Below the pieces are notes generated by a model. The model was not told the origin of the DNA. It searched no databases and was given only the letters and a program-made list of their open reading frames with translations. DNA of 10,771 nt from Candidatus Segetimicrobium genomatis (GTDB lineage Bacteria; Sysuimicrobiota; Sysuimicrobiia; Sysuimicrobiales; Segetimicrobiaceae): positions 1 to 10,771 of the forward strand of contig VBAN01000164.1 in the NCBI GenBank assembly GCA_005882445.1, written 5' to 3'. Below, piece by piece: positions 1-6,945 of the stretch. The translations under genes were made by a program, and so were the position numbers. How positions within the stretch are numbered: the first letter of the stretch is position 1; every line of letters begins with the position of its first letter.

Positions 1-59
1 ACGTCTTTCGCCGCGACGACCCCCGGTTCGCCCGCGCCCTCGAGCCCATCAAGCTTTGA
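1..59 (+). CDS. 3' end of an unidentified protein (partial)
   Basis: An open frame enters from the left edge and stops at TGA 57-59. It encodes a charged tail reading VFRRDDPRFARALEPIKL. Eighteen residues are too few to identify a family. It lies 18 bases upstream of the RidA-family gene on the same strand, so the two may be cotranscribed. The frame is chosen because it is open to the edge and its stop sits just before the next start. Some other explanation, such as chance openness in GC-rich DNA, cannot be excluded. Confidence 0.45.
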   Translation, partial: VFRRDDPRFARALEPIKL

Positions 60-77
60 GCGTGGATCGCCGGTAAC

Positions 78-432
78 ATGGAGCGGCGGCGGTATGCCAC
101 CGGCACACCGTGGGAGCCCATCGTCGGGTACTCGCGGGCCGTTCGGGTCGGACCCTTTGTGCACGTCTCGGGCACCACGGCCACCGATGCCTCCGGCAAG
201 ATCGTGGGCGCCGGGGACCCGCACGCCCAGACCGTGCAAATCCTCCGGAACATCGATGCGGCGCTCCCGGATCTACGTCACCGACATCGGCAGCTGGGAG
301 CAAGTCGGCCGCGCGCACGGTGAAGTGTTCCGGGACGTCCGGCCGGCGACCAGCATGGTGGAAGTGAGCCGGCTGATCGCTCCGGAGATCCTCGTGGAGA
401 TCGAGGCCGACGCCATGCTCGCTGAGGAGTAG
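78..432 (+). pseudogene. RidA/YjgF/UK114-family protein, frameshifted with internal loss
   Basis: Rid proteins are small trimeric deaminases or metabolite-damage scavengers; archetypal RidA hydrolyses reactive enamine/imine intermediates. The first frame, from ATG 78, gives the family N-terminus ([20 protein letters not shown], then [13 protein letters not shown] and [13 protein letters not shown]). At about base 267 homology jumps to the +1 frame, which carries [20 protein letters not shown] and the C-terminal VEVSRL...VEIEADAML block. Family members normally have about 13 residues (a GASLxDVVRT-like helix) between NIDAAL and RIYVTD. Here they are absent, so both length and frame are wrong. 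Dropping one C of the CCC at 266-268 would restore the frame but not the missing helix. The C-terminal motif reads PATS where archetypal RidA has PARS, so the carboxylate-binding arginine is absent, as in the non-canonical Rid4-7-type subfamilies. There is no strong ribosome site. It converges with the MFS gene, 8 bases apart. Confidence 0.8.
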
Positions 433-440
433 GCTCGCGC

Positions 441-1709
441 TCAGGCCTCTGCCGAGAACACACGTCCCCTGGGCTCCGGTCCCGCGGCGACCACGATGGC
501 GAGCGCGACCAGCGCCATCGCGATGGTGATCCCGATCGACTGCCCGAGGGACATGCCGCCCCGGTGGAACAGCGCCTGGAGTGTCGGCGTGAACGACCCG
601 ATCGCCGCGCCGACGTGGTAGGCGGCGCCCGGGCCGGCGCCGCGCGCCGCCGTGGGGAAGCGTTCGGCGAGGTAGGCCGGAGCCACCCCCCACAGGCCCA
701 CCCCGATGGCGCCTTCGAGAATGCCGCCGATCAACACCTGCGTGTGATTGAGGGTCAGCGCGTACCATGGGATGAACGCGAGGCCCACGATGGCGAAGAG
801 GACGAGGGTGGTTCTGCGCCCGAGACGCTCCGAGATCGGTCCGGCGGTCCAGTACCCGGCGAGGCTGCCCAGGTTCAGCAAGACCAGGAACAGGGTCTTC
901 TGTCCCACGGTGAGATGCAGTTCGGTGCTCAGAAAGGTCGGCCAGAATGAGGCGATCGCATAGTACGAGAACATCATGGCGCCCATGACGAGAAAGGCGT
1001 GGAGAGTCGTGCCGATCAGGTCCGGACGAAACAGGCGCAGCAGCGATACTTGATCCGAGCGGCCCTCCCGGCGCAGCTTCTCGCGCCGCGCGAGCCACAC
1101 CGGTGACTCCGGCACGCGGCGGCGGATATAGAGGACCAGCAGCGCCGGCAGCGCGCCGACCCAGAAGAGCGCCCGCCAGCCCCACATCGGGAACACCACA
1201 AAGTACACGATCGTGGCCAGCAGGTAGCCGACCGGCCAGCCCCCCTGAAGGAATCCCGAGGCGATCCCGCGGGATCGCTGGGGCCAGCTCTCCATCGCGA
1301 GCGGGGTCCCGGCCGCCCACTCGCCGCCCATGCCCACCCCAAACAGCAGCCGGAGGATCAGGAACGTCGAGTAGTTCGGCGCGAACCCGGAGAGGAGCTC
1401 GAAGAACGAGAACGCGATAATGGACACCATCAGGGGGAGCCGGCGCCCGACTCGATCGGCCCACGTCCCCACCAGCACCCCGCCGATCAGGCGGCAGAAG
1501 AGCGTGCCGGTGATCACCGCCCCCATCGCGACGAGGCTGACGCCAAATGTCCCGGCAATGTTGCCGAGCACCAACAGGAGAATGGTGAAGTCGAACGCGT
1601 CGAGCACCCAGCCCGCCCAGGCGGCGAGCAGCGTCCGCCGCTGCTCAGGTGTGACTTCGGCCCACCATGAGGCCTGCGCGCGGGTCCCCATGGCCATGGT
1701 CAGGTCCAT
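441..1709 (-). CDS. MFS transporter, sialate:H+ symporter (SHS/NanT/Jen1)-like
   Basis: A 422-residue secondary carrier of the inner membrane with about 12 hydrophobic segments, the usual length for the superfamily. The motif-A loop GTWADRVGRR is at residues 81-90 and is echoed by GPISERLGRR at 290-299 in the second half. TM1 holds acidic residues (WVLDAFDF, D37 and D40) and TM4 reads GVGMGGEW followed by LAMESWPQRSRG, both typical of SHS carriers of sialate, lactate or other monocarboxylates. PESPVW is at 200-205. Substrate is not predictable beyond an organic acid or aromatic acid. The ATG at 1709 is preceded by AAGGGGGG (plus-strand 1717-1724) seven bases upstream, which supports this start. 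It sits 39 bases downstream of the PEBP gene on the same strand, so cotranscription is likely. Unlike several neighbours, no internal loss is apparent. Confidence 0.88.
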   Translation of the reverse strand: MDLTMAMGTRAQASWWAEVTPEQRRTLLAAWAGWVLDAFDFTILLLVLGNIAGTFGVSLVAMGAVITGTLFCRLIGGVLVGTWADRVGRRLPLMVSIIAFSFFELLSGFAPNYSTFLILRLLFGVGMGGEWAAGTPLAMESWPQRSRGIASGFLQGGWPVGYLLATIVYFVVFPMWGWRALFWVGALPALLVLYIRRRVPESPVWLARREKLRREGRSDQVSLLRLFRPDLIGTTLHAFLVMGAMMFSYYAIASFWPTFLSTELHLTVGQKTLFLVLLNLGSLAGYWTAGPISERLGRRTTLVLFAIVGLAFIPWYALTLNHTQVLIGGILEGAIGVGLWGVAPAYLAERFPTAARGAGPGAAYHVGAAIGSFTPTLQALFHRGGMSLGQSIGITIAMALVALAIVVAAGPEPRGRVFSAEA

Positions 1710-1748
1710 ACCGGTTCCCCCCTTCGCACCGAAGAGCTACAGGCAGCG

Positions 1749-2519
1749 CTACTTCATGCCGATCCTCTTGGCGATGTCGGGATTGAGCGCGTAGAGGCCG
1801 ACCGCCTCGCCCACGGCCAGGATGTGATTCTCCATCGCCCTGAGCGCTTCGGTTCCGTTGACTTTCCCGTGCACGGCGAGCATCGAGACGTTGAGCGCGT
1901 ACACCATGAAGTGGTAGTGGTGCGGGATCTCATCGTTCCAGGGCGGGCAGGGCCCATCGTACCCGCCGTAGTCGCCCTTCATCGCCGGGTTGCTGGCGAA
2001 GAAGAAGCCGTAATCGTTGACCCCGCGGTTGCCGTACTTGGTCATGCCCGGCTTCTTTCCATGGGGGGTGACGCCGCTCGAGTCCGCGCCGGCGGGGATG
2101 CTGGTGGTCGCCGCCGGGATATCGACCAGGATCCAGTGGTAGAAGTTGATGCGCCGCAGGCTGGCGGGGATGGCCTGGCCTTCCTTGTTGACCGCGTCAA
2201 AGGCCGACGGCACATCGGGGTCGACCACGATGATGGCGTAGGACTCCGTGCCCGCGGGCCCCTTGGACCAGGAGATCTCCGGGTTCTTGTTGGGGCCCAG
2301 GGTCACGTGGCCCTGCGCGGCCGGGACGCAGAAGGCGAACTGGCCGGGAATGGGCCCATTCGGCTTGACGCCGGAGACGGTGACGTCGATCGCGGGAGCC
2401 CCCGCCGCCCGACCGACGAGGTCGCCTCCCGCCGGCCCGGCCGGGCCGCCGAACGCCAGGAGCCCGCCGCACACCAGAAGGATCGTCGTTCCCCACATGG
2501 TCTTCCGGTCTCGAGCCAT
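1749..2519 (-). CDS. Exported PEBP (YbhB/YbcL Raf-kinase-inhibitor-like) family protein
   Basis: A 256-residue member of the phosphatidylethanolamine-binding protein fold. Bacterial members are poorly characterised and are thought to bind small anionic or lipid ligands. The ligand-pocket elements are in order: DPDVP at 100-104, HWILVDIP at 128-135, GGYDGPCPP at 185-193 and HYHFMVYALN at 201-210. The N-terminus (MARDRKTMWG, then a hydrophobic run to about residue 24, then a Gly/Ala/Pro-rich stretch) looks like a secretion signal, so an extracytoplasmic location is inferred. Plain YbhB proteins are about 160-180 residues; the extra length here is the leader and a longer loop before HW. ATG 2519 has an excellent AAGGAGG site seven bases upstream, which fixes the start. 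It lies between uppP and the MFS gene. The C-terminal helix (residues 223-256) appears intact. Confidence 0.9.
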   Translation of the reverse strand: MARDRKTMWGTTILLVCGGLLAFGGPAGPAGGDLVGRAAGAPAIDVTVSGVKPNGPIPGQFAFCVPAAQGHVTLGPNKNPEISWSKGPAGTESYAIIVVDPDVPSAFDAVNKEGQAIPASLRRINFYHWILVDIPAATTSIPAGADSSGVTPHGKKPGMTKYGNRGVNDYGFFFASNPAMKGDYGGYDGPCPPWNDEIPHHYHFMVYALNVSMLAVHGKVNGTEALRAMENHILAVGEAVGLYALNPDIAKRIGMK

Positions 2520-2587
2520 CTTCCTTCCTCCTTCTCTTCTCGATTACGACGACGCGGTCCGGCCGGTCGCCGCCGCGATGCGCCGGC

Positions 2588-3376
2588 TCAGCGGAACACC
2601 CCTCGGGCCGCGCCCCAGAGGAGCACGATTCCCAGCACGATCCGGTACCAGACGAAGACCCAACTCGTGTGCTCCTTCAGGTAGCGCACCAATCCCCACA
2701 GCGCGAGATAGGACGCCGCGCTGCCCGAGGCCAATCCCAGCGCCAGCAGCGCCCAGCCGTGGGCGTGCAGCCCGGCCTTGCGGAGGCTCAAGAGCTCCAC
2801 GAGTCCCGCCAGCGCGATCGCCGGCAGGCCGAGGAGGAACGAGAACCAGGCCGCGGTGGCGCGCTCCATCCCCAGGGCCAGCGCGGCCGTCAGCGTGGAG
2901 CCGGACCGGGATACCCCCGGCACCAGGGCGAACGCCTGGGCGATCCCGACGGCGATGCCGTCCCCGAAGGTCAGATCGGCCTCGCGGCGCCTGGTCCGGC
3001 CCGAGTGGCTCTGCCCGTAGCGTTCGGCGAGCGCCAGCAGGGCGCCCATGACGACGCACGCCCACCCGATCACCGCGATGTTCCGGAGGGGCGACCCGCA
3101 CCCCTCCAGCGTCCTCTTCAGCGCGAGCCCGGCAATCGCGATCGGCAGCGTGCCGAGCACGATCCCGGCCGTGACCCGGAACGAATGATCCTGCCAGTCT
3201 CCCCGCCGGGCCGCGTCCGCCGCGCGCCCGGCGATGCGGAGGGCATCCCCGCCCAGGAAGCTGATGACGGCGAGGAGGCTCGCCAGCTGCATGGCGGCGG
3301 AGAAGGCCGACCCTGGATCGGGCCAGCCCAAGAGGCTCGGGATGACGCGGAGGTGCGCCGAATTACCATGCGCCAT
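2588..3376 (-). CDS. uppP: Undecaprenyl-pyrophosphate phosphatase (UppP/BacA), N-terminus truncated
   Basis: UppP dephosphorylates undecaprenyl pyrophosphate in the inner membrane to recycle the lipid carrier for peptidoglycan and other polymers. From the ATG at 3376 the protein is 262 residues and mostly hydrophobic. It has SAHLRVIPSLLGWPDPG at 6-22, the signature PGVSRSGST at 153-161, and a typical C-terminal YRIVLGI. Family members begin with a hydrophobic segment ending in a QGLTEFLPxSSxAHL-like motif whose two glutamates (E17 and E21 in E. coli BacA) are catalytic. Here the sequence before SAHL is MAHGN and no glutamates are present. Codons further upstream in this frame give non-hydrophobic residues, and no ribosome site precedes ATG 3376. 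So the 5' end is missing or replaced and the enzyme as written is probably inactive. Identity is sure; the start is not. It lies downstream of the CoxL-like gene and 68 bases upstream of the PEBP gene. Confidence 0.85.
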   Translation of the reverse strand: MAHGNSAHLRVIPSLLGWPDPGSAFSAAMQLASLLAVISFLGGDALRIAGRAADAARRGDWQDHSFRVTAGIVLGTLPIAIAGLALKRTLEGCGSPLRNIAVIGWACVVMGALLALAERYGQSHSGRTRRREADLTFGDGIAVGIAQAFALVPGVSRSGSTLTAALALGMERATAAWFSFLLGLPAIALAGLVELLSLRKAGLHAHGWALLALGLASGSAASYLALWGLVRYLKEHTSWVFVWYRIVLGIVLLWGAARGVFR

Positions 3377-3379
3377 GGT
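3365..3379. repeat. Perfect 6-base inverted repeat at the uppP truncation point
   Basis: ACCATG (3365-3370) and CATGGT (3374-3379) are perfect inverted copies separated by CGC. The repeat lies where recognisable UppP sequence begins and overlaps the first candidate ATG of that gene. Six-base inverted repeats do occur by chance in 10 kb, so its significance rests only on the position. Confidence 0.5.
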
Positions 3380-3434
3380 CCGAGCTGCGTGAAACCGATG
3401 TCGACCTGACCGACTTCCGCGCAGGGGGCGGGCG

Positions 3435-5645
3435 TCATCGCGTCCCTCCGCGCAGCGCCTGCCATATCCGGTCGGGCAAGAGCGGAAGGTCGAGCCTGCC
3501 GGCCAGCCGCGGCCGCAGGGCATCCTCCACCGCATTGACGAGGGCCGGTGGGGCGCCGATCGTTCCGGACTCGCCGATCCCTTTGGCGCCCAGGGGATTG
3601 AGCGGCGACGGCGACACCAGGGAATCCCTGGAGAACTCAGGGAAGTCGGCCGCCGTCGGCACGGCGTAGTCGAGCAGCGATCCGGTGAGGAGTTGGCCGT
3701 CTTTGGCGTAGACCACGCGCTCGAAGAGCGCCTGCGCCAGCCCCTGCGCCAGGCTGCCGTGGATCTGTCCCTCGACGAGCATGGGATTGACCACGCGCCC
3801 GCAGTCGTCTACCGCGGCGTAGCGCAGCACGTCCACCTCCCCGGTTTCCTCATCGACCTCGACCACGGCGACATGCGCGCCGGACGGGACCATCATGCGT
3901 TCCATGGTGAAGTCAAGCGCGGCGTCCATTCCGGCCGGCGCCGCGTTGGCCACCTCCGCGAGCGACACCGCGCGCGCGGCCTCGAGGAGCCGCGCGGCGA
4001 CGCCAATGATCCCGGTCCGCAGCTGCGCGGCCGCGAGGTGCACCGCGGAGCCGCCGATGGAGAGCGAGCGGCTGCCGTAGGTGCCCAGCCCGGTCGGCAC
4101 CGCGTCCGTGTCCCCGTGCACGACCGCGACGTCTTCGGGCGCGACCCCGAGGGCGTCGGCGGCGATCTGGCTGAACGCCGTGGCGAGTCCCTGTCCGTGA
4201 GGCGACGAGCCCGTCAGCACGGTAATCTGTCCCGAGGGTTCCAGGCGCACCGCGCCGCTCTCCCACAACTCGCCGCCGCCCGCGATCTCGACCCACGTGC
4301 TGATCCGGATCCCGACGGGATGCCCGCCCTGGCGGCGCCGCCGCGCCTGTTCCTCGCGCCAGTGCCGGTAATCGGCCAGCGCCAGCGCGCGGTCGAGCAG
4401 GGCCGGATAGTTCCCGGAGTCATAGGTCAGTCCGGTCGGGCTCGCGTAGGGAAACGCGACGATGAAATTTCGGCGCCGCACCTCCACGGGGTCGAGTCCC
4501 AGCCGCGCGGCCACGAGATCCACGATCCGCTCGATGTAGTAGGCGGCCTCGGGCCGCCCCGCCCCCCGGTACGGCCCCGTCGGGGCCGTGGTCGTCGCCA
4601 CCCCGCGCACCCGATAGCGAACGTGCTCGATCCGGTAGGCGCCGAGCCCGACGATCGGCGTGAGGGTCGGAACCCCCGCGGTGAAGGACAGGCAGTAGGC
4701 GCCCAGGTCGGCGAGGACGTCGGTCTCCACGGCGAGGATCCTTCCGTTCTGCGCCGCCGCGGCGCGGACGCGCGCCCGCTGGCCGCGGCCGTGCGTCATG
4801 ACGCGGAGGTTCTCGATCCGGTCCTCCACCCACTTGATGGGCCGGCGGAGGCGAAGGACCAGATAGGCGGCAAGCACTTCCTCGGGGTAGAGGCTTCCTT
4901 TCGCGCCGAATCCGCCCCCCACATCGGGCGCGACGACGCGGACGCGGTCCCGCGGGATCTCGAGGATCTCCGCGATGAGGTCGCGCGCGCCGTGGGGCGT
5001 TTGGGTGGAGAGCCAGACTTCGATCCGGTCGGCGCGCGGGTCGTAGGCCGCCACGATGCCCCGGCACTCCAGGGGAACCGCGGCCAGCCGGGGTTGCTCG
5101 AGTACGGCCTCGACGACGACCGCAGCGCTGCGGAACGCCGCGTCGGGATCGCCGCCCGAGACGGTGCGCTCGAACACAAGGTTCGACGTCCGGCCGGCGT
5201 GCAGGACCGGCGCCTCCGGCGCGAGCGCTCCCTCGGGATCGACGACCGCCGGGAGCACGTCGTAGGCGACCCGCACGCGGTCCGCGGCGTCCTCGGCGGT
5301 GTACCGGTCGGAGGCCAGGATGGCCGCGATGGGTTCGCCGACGTACCGGACGATCCCGTCGGCGAGCAGCGGGTGCGCGACGGTGTCCAGTCCTGGGACG
5401 ATCGGGACCGGTGGGATGCGAGGTCCCGGCGCGGGCAGGTCGGCGGCGGTGAAGACCGCGGCCACGCCGGGGAGCGCGGTCGCCTCCTTGGTGTCGATCC
5501 GGCCGAGGCGGGCGTGCGCGTGGGTGGAGCGCACCACCGCCAGGTGGAGCATCCGCGGCAGCCCGATGTCGTCGACGAACCGGCCGGCGCCGGTCAGCAG
5601 AGCGCGGTCTTCGCGTCTGCGCACAGGGGAACCTACATACGGCAT
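3435..5645 (-). CDS. Xanthine dehydrogenase-family molybdopterin-binding subunit (form II CoxL-like)
   Basis: The large catalytic subunit of a molybdenum hydroxylase, usually in a heterotrimer with FAD and 2Fe-2S subunits. It is 736 residues from ATG 5645. It opens with the family N-terminus MPYVGSPVRRREDRALLTG, then GEPIAA at 103-108, DVGGGFGAKG at 241-250, PYRGAGRPEA at 358-367, HGQG at 483-486 and GAKGIGESGTIG at 687-698, with E692 the expected catalytic glutamate. The active-site loop is PYRGAGR, the form II type. Form I CO dehydrogenase has AYxCSFR, so CO oxidation is unlikely and the substrate is unknown. GGGAGG nine bases upstream supports ATG 5645; the frame stays open to an alternative GTG at 5690. 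The loop around residues 553-572 (LLEA to PAGM) seems about 20 residues shorter than usual. No FAD or Fe-S subunit gene lies in the window. The TGA overlaps an ATG (ATGA, 3435-3438) that begins an out-of-frame reading. Confidence 0.92.
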   Translation of the reverse strand: MPYVGSPVRRREDRALLTGAGRFVDDIGLPRMLHLAVVRSTHAHARLGRIDTKEATALPGVAAVFTAADLPAPGPRIPPVPIVPGLDTVAHPLLADGIVRYVGEPIAAILASDRYTAEDAADRVRVAYDVLPAVVDPEGALAPEAPVLHAGRTSNLVFERTVSGGDPDAAFRSAAVVVEAVLEQPRLAAVPLECRGIVAAYDPRADRIEVWLSTQTPHGARDLIAEILEIPRDRVRVVAPDVGGGFGAKGSLYPEEVLAAYLVLRLRRPIKWVEDRIENLRVMTHGRGQRARVRAAAAQNGRILAVETDVLADLGAYCLSFTAGVPTLTPIVGLGAYRIEHVRYRVRGVATTTAPTGPYRGAGRPEAAYYIERIVDLVAARLGLDPVEVRRRNFIVAFPYASPTGLTYDSGNYPALLDRALALADYRHWREEQARRRRQGGHPVGIRISTWVEIAGGGELWESGAVRLEPSGQITVLTGSSPHGQGLATAFSQIAADALGVAPEDVAVVHGDTDAVPTGLGTYGSRSLSIGGSAVHLAAAQLRTGIIGVAARLLEAARAVSLAEVANAAPAGMDAALDFTMERMMVPSGAHVAVVEVDEETGEVDVLRYAAVDDCGRVVNPMLVEGQIHGSLAQGLAQALFERVVYAKDGQLLTGSLLDYAVPTAADFPEFSRDSLVSPSPLNPLGAKGIGESGTIGAPPALVNAVEDALRPRLAGRLDLPLLPDRIWQALRGGTR

Positions 5646-5731
5646 CGCGTCATGCCTCCCGCGGGCAGTGCGCGTGGAAGCGGCTGCCACGAAATGTTCG
5701 CTCCCGAGGCCGTCGAAGCCCTGCAGGTCCT

Positions 5732-6256
5732 CTAGGGAGCCTGCTGCATCGCTGCGATCTGCGCAGCCGCTGCGTCCGTCGCGCGATCGAGGTCCTCGCG
5801 TTCCGGGCTGGGCGGAGCGAGGGGGATCCCGATTCGCACGGTGACGGGCCGCGGCCGCGGCATGATCCGGCCGAGGGGGAGGGCGTCCGCGGTCCCGATG
5901 ATCGCGACCGGGATCAGGGGCGCGCGCGCGCGGGCGGCCATGAGCGCCGCGCCCCGATGGAACGGGCGGAGCCGGCCATCAGGGCTGATGCCTCCCTCGG
6001 GAAAGACGATGAGCAGCGCTCCGTCCCTCAGCGCCTGCAGGCTGCGCTTGAGCGCCGTCTCGTCGACGGCGCCGCGGTTGAGGGGAATCGCCAGCGGGCC
6101 GTAGGCCCGCATCACCAGGCGGACCCCCCGCATCCGCCACAGCTCTTCCATCGCAAGAAACGCCGGCTTCCGCGGCAGCGCAAGCGGGAGGATGATGGGG
6201 TCTTCCCCGATCACCGTCAAGCGGAACACCGCCCGGGCGAACGCCCGGACGGCCAC
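5732..6256 (-). CDS. PlsC-like 1-acyl-sn-glycerol-3-phosphate acyltransferase lacking the catalytic His block
   Basis: Lysophosphatidate acyltransferases add the second acyl chain in phospholipid synthesis at the inner membrane. Block III is clear (FPEGGISPDGRL, 85-96), as are a block II-like LNRG (59-62) and block IV-like LIPVAI (114-119). The defining block I, NHxxxxD with its catalytic histidine, is absent. The protein reads FRLTVIGE directly into DPIILPLALP, where relatives have about 20 residues ending in NHxSxxD before the same DPIIL. The reading frame is kept, so this looks like an in-frame loss of about 60 bases. The listed start is GTG 6256, with no clear ribosome site. Upstream codons to about 6298 (LRILLDGILYRVLY) also resemble the family N-terminus, so the true start may lie upstream, perhaps a CTG at 6286 preceded by GAGGA. 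It sits 67 bases after the MOSC gene. Confidence 0.82.
   Translation of the reverse strand: MAVRAFARAVFRLTVIGEDPIILPLALPRKPAFLAMEELWRMRGVRLVMRAYGPLAIPLNRGAVDETALKRSLQALRDGALLIVFPEGGISPDGRLRPFHRGAALMAARARAPLIPVAIIGTADALPLGRIMPRPRPVTVRIGIPLAPPSPEREDLDRATDAAAAQIAAMQQAP
6193..6212. repeat. Hairpin at the PlsC missing-block junction
   Basis: TGATGGGG, then TCTT, then CCCCGATCA can pair as an eight-base stem with a single-base bulge and a four-base loop. It lies within the codons for VIGEDPII, exactly where the NHxxxxD segment of the acyltransferase should be. Either it marks a deletion joint, or the pairing is chance in GC-rich sequence. Confidence 0.4.
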
Positions 6257-6323
6257 ATAGAGAACGCGGTAGAGAATGCCGTCCAGGAGAATCCTCAGGC
6301 GTGGGGTGCGACCGGGCGGGACG

Positions 6324-6785
6324 TTACGATCCCTGCACCGGGTCTCCGGGCCGGATCACCCCACCGGTCAGGATCTGCGCGCGCAGGCCCCCCCTGTGGA
6401 CCAACCCGGCTTTCACGCCTTCGCGGGTGAGCCCTTCGAGGTGGCCGCAGGGCTCGCACAGGCGGATCCCCTTCAGGCCGACCGAGCCCACAGTGAACTC
6501 CCGGCCGATCAGCTGGTTGAGCGGCACCCCCCGGGTGGCGATGTTGCGGCGGCTGTCCCCGGCATCCAGCGCCACGCGATAGTCGCGATTCAACGCTTCG
6601 ATCGCCTCGATCTCGATCAAGGTGACCTCGCGGTCGGGGGCGGGCTTCGAAAAGGTGCCGCGTTGAAGGAAGTAGCGGTCTCCTTCCAAGCCCTTCCCCG
6701 GCACGGCGCGCACCTCCTTGACCGGGACCATCTTCGCGGTCGCGTCAGGCGCGATATGGATGGCAACGACGGTTCCTTTGAACAC
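6324..6785 (-). CDS. MOSC domain-containing protein
   Basis: A stand-alone MOSC (MOCO sulfurase C-terminal) domain, 153 residues from GTG 6785, matching the usual size of single-domain members. MOSC domains are found in molybdenum-cofactor sulfurases, mARC-type reductases and YiiM-like proteins, and are thought to handle sulfur or bind molybdenum cofactor through a conserved cysteine. Visible elements are GTVVAIHIAP (4-13), GLEGDRYF (32-39), TLIEIEAIEAL (55-65), RRNIATRGVPLNQLIGREF (79-97) and LCEPCGHLEG (109-118), with C110 and C113 the candidate functional cysteines. GTG 6785 is chosen because AGGGAG lies nine bases upstream and the domain begins right after it; the frame is open further upstream but that sequence overlaps the divergent gene and is not MOSC-like. 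It heads the minus-strand run that includes the CoxL-like subunit, a possible molybdenum link. Exact substrate is unknown. Confidence 0.88.
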   Translation of the reverse strand: MFKGTVVAIHIAPDATAKMVPVKEVRAVPGKGLEGDRYFLQRGTFSKPAPDREVTLIEIEAIEALNRDYRVALDAGDSRRNIATRGVPLNQLIGREFTVGSVGLKGIRLCEPCGHLEGLTREGVKAGLVHRGGLRAQILTGGVIRPGDPVQGS

Positions 6786-6939
6786 CGGCTCAGGCTCCCT
6801 TCGCCGTCCACCCTCTGGGGTGCCCGGCAGCGCGTCTCGGTAGCCATATTGTGCAGTGGCGATCCAGATCCTCTGCCCCACGTGGATGCCGGCTCCCCGA
6901 TCCTCGCGGCGTCTGGTGCTCGGGCCGCCGCGGGAGCGG

Positions 6940-6945
6940 TACAAT
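6940..6945 (+). promoter_or_regulatory. Candidate -10 box (TACAAT) for the endonuclease III gene
   Basis: TACAAT matches the sigma-70 -10 consensus at five of six positions and ends nine bases before the ATG at 6955. Initiation at the usual distance would start the transcript within a few bases of that ATG, a leaderless arrangement, which fits the lack of a good ribosome site there. No convincing -35 hexamer stands 16-18 bases upstream. It lies in the 169-base gap between the divergent MOSC and nth genes, the only divergent interval in the window. A separate promoter for the MOSC direction was not identified. Confidence 0.35.

Noticed and set aside
49..1464. Long minus-strand open frame of 471 codons overlapping the MFS gene
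   Set aside because: It is rich in Arg, Pro and Gly with no recognisable motifs and shadows the clear MFS frame; such frames are expected in very GC-rich DNA.
1749..2519. PEBP protein as a lipoprotein
   Set aside because: The only N-terminal cysteine (residue 17) follows LLV; a lipobox needs a small residue such as G, A or S just before the cysteine.
2545..2587. Possible terminator around CCGGCCGG (2559-2566)
   Set aside because: The palindrome does not extend beyond eight bases and there is no T-run on either strand next to it.
3435..5645. Aerobic CO dehydrogenase (form I CoxL)
   Set aside because: The active-site loop is PYRGAGR, not AYxCSFR, and no CoxM/CoxS genes are adjacent.
3693..5735. 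Plus-strand open frame of 680 codons antisense to the CoxL-like gene
   Set aside because: The translation is Arg/Asp/Gly/His-rich with no family resemblance, while the opposite strand has complete molybdenum hydroxylase motifs.
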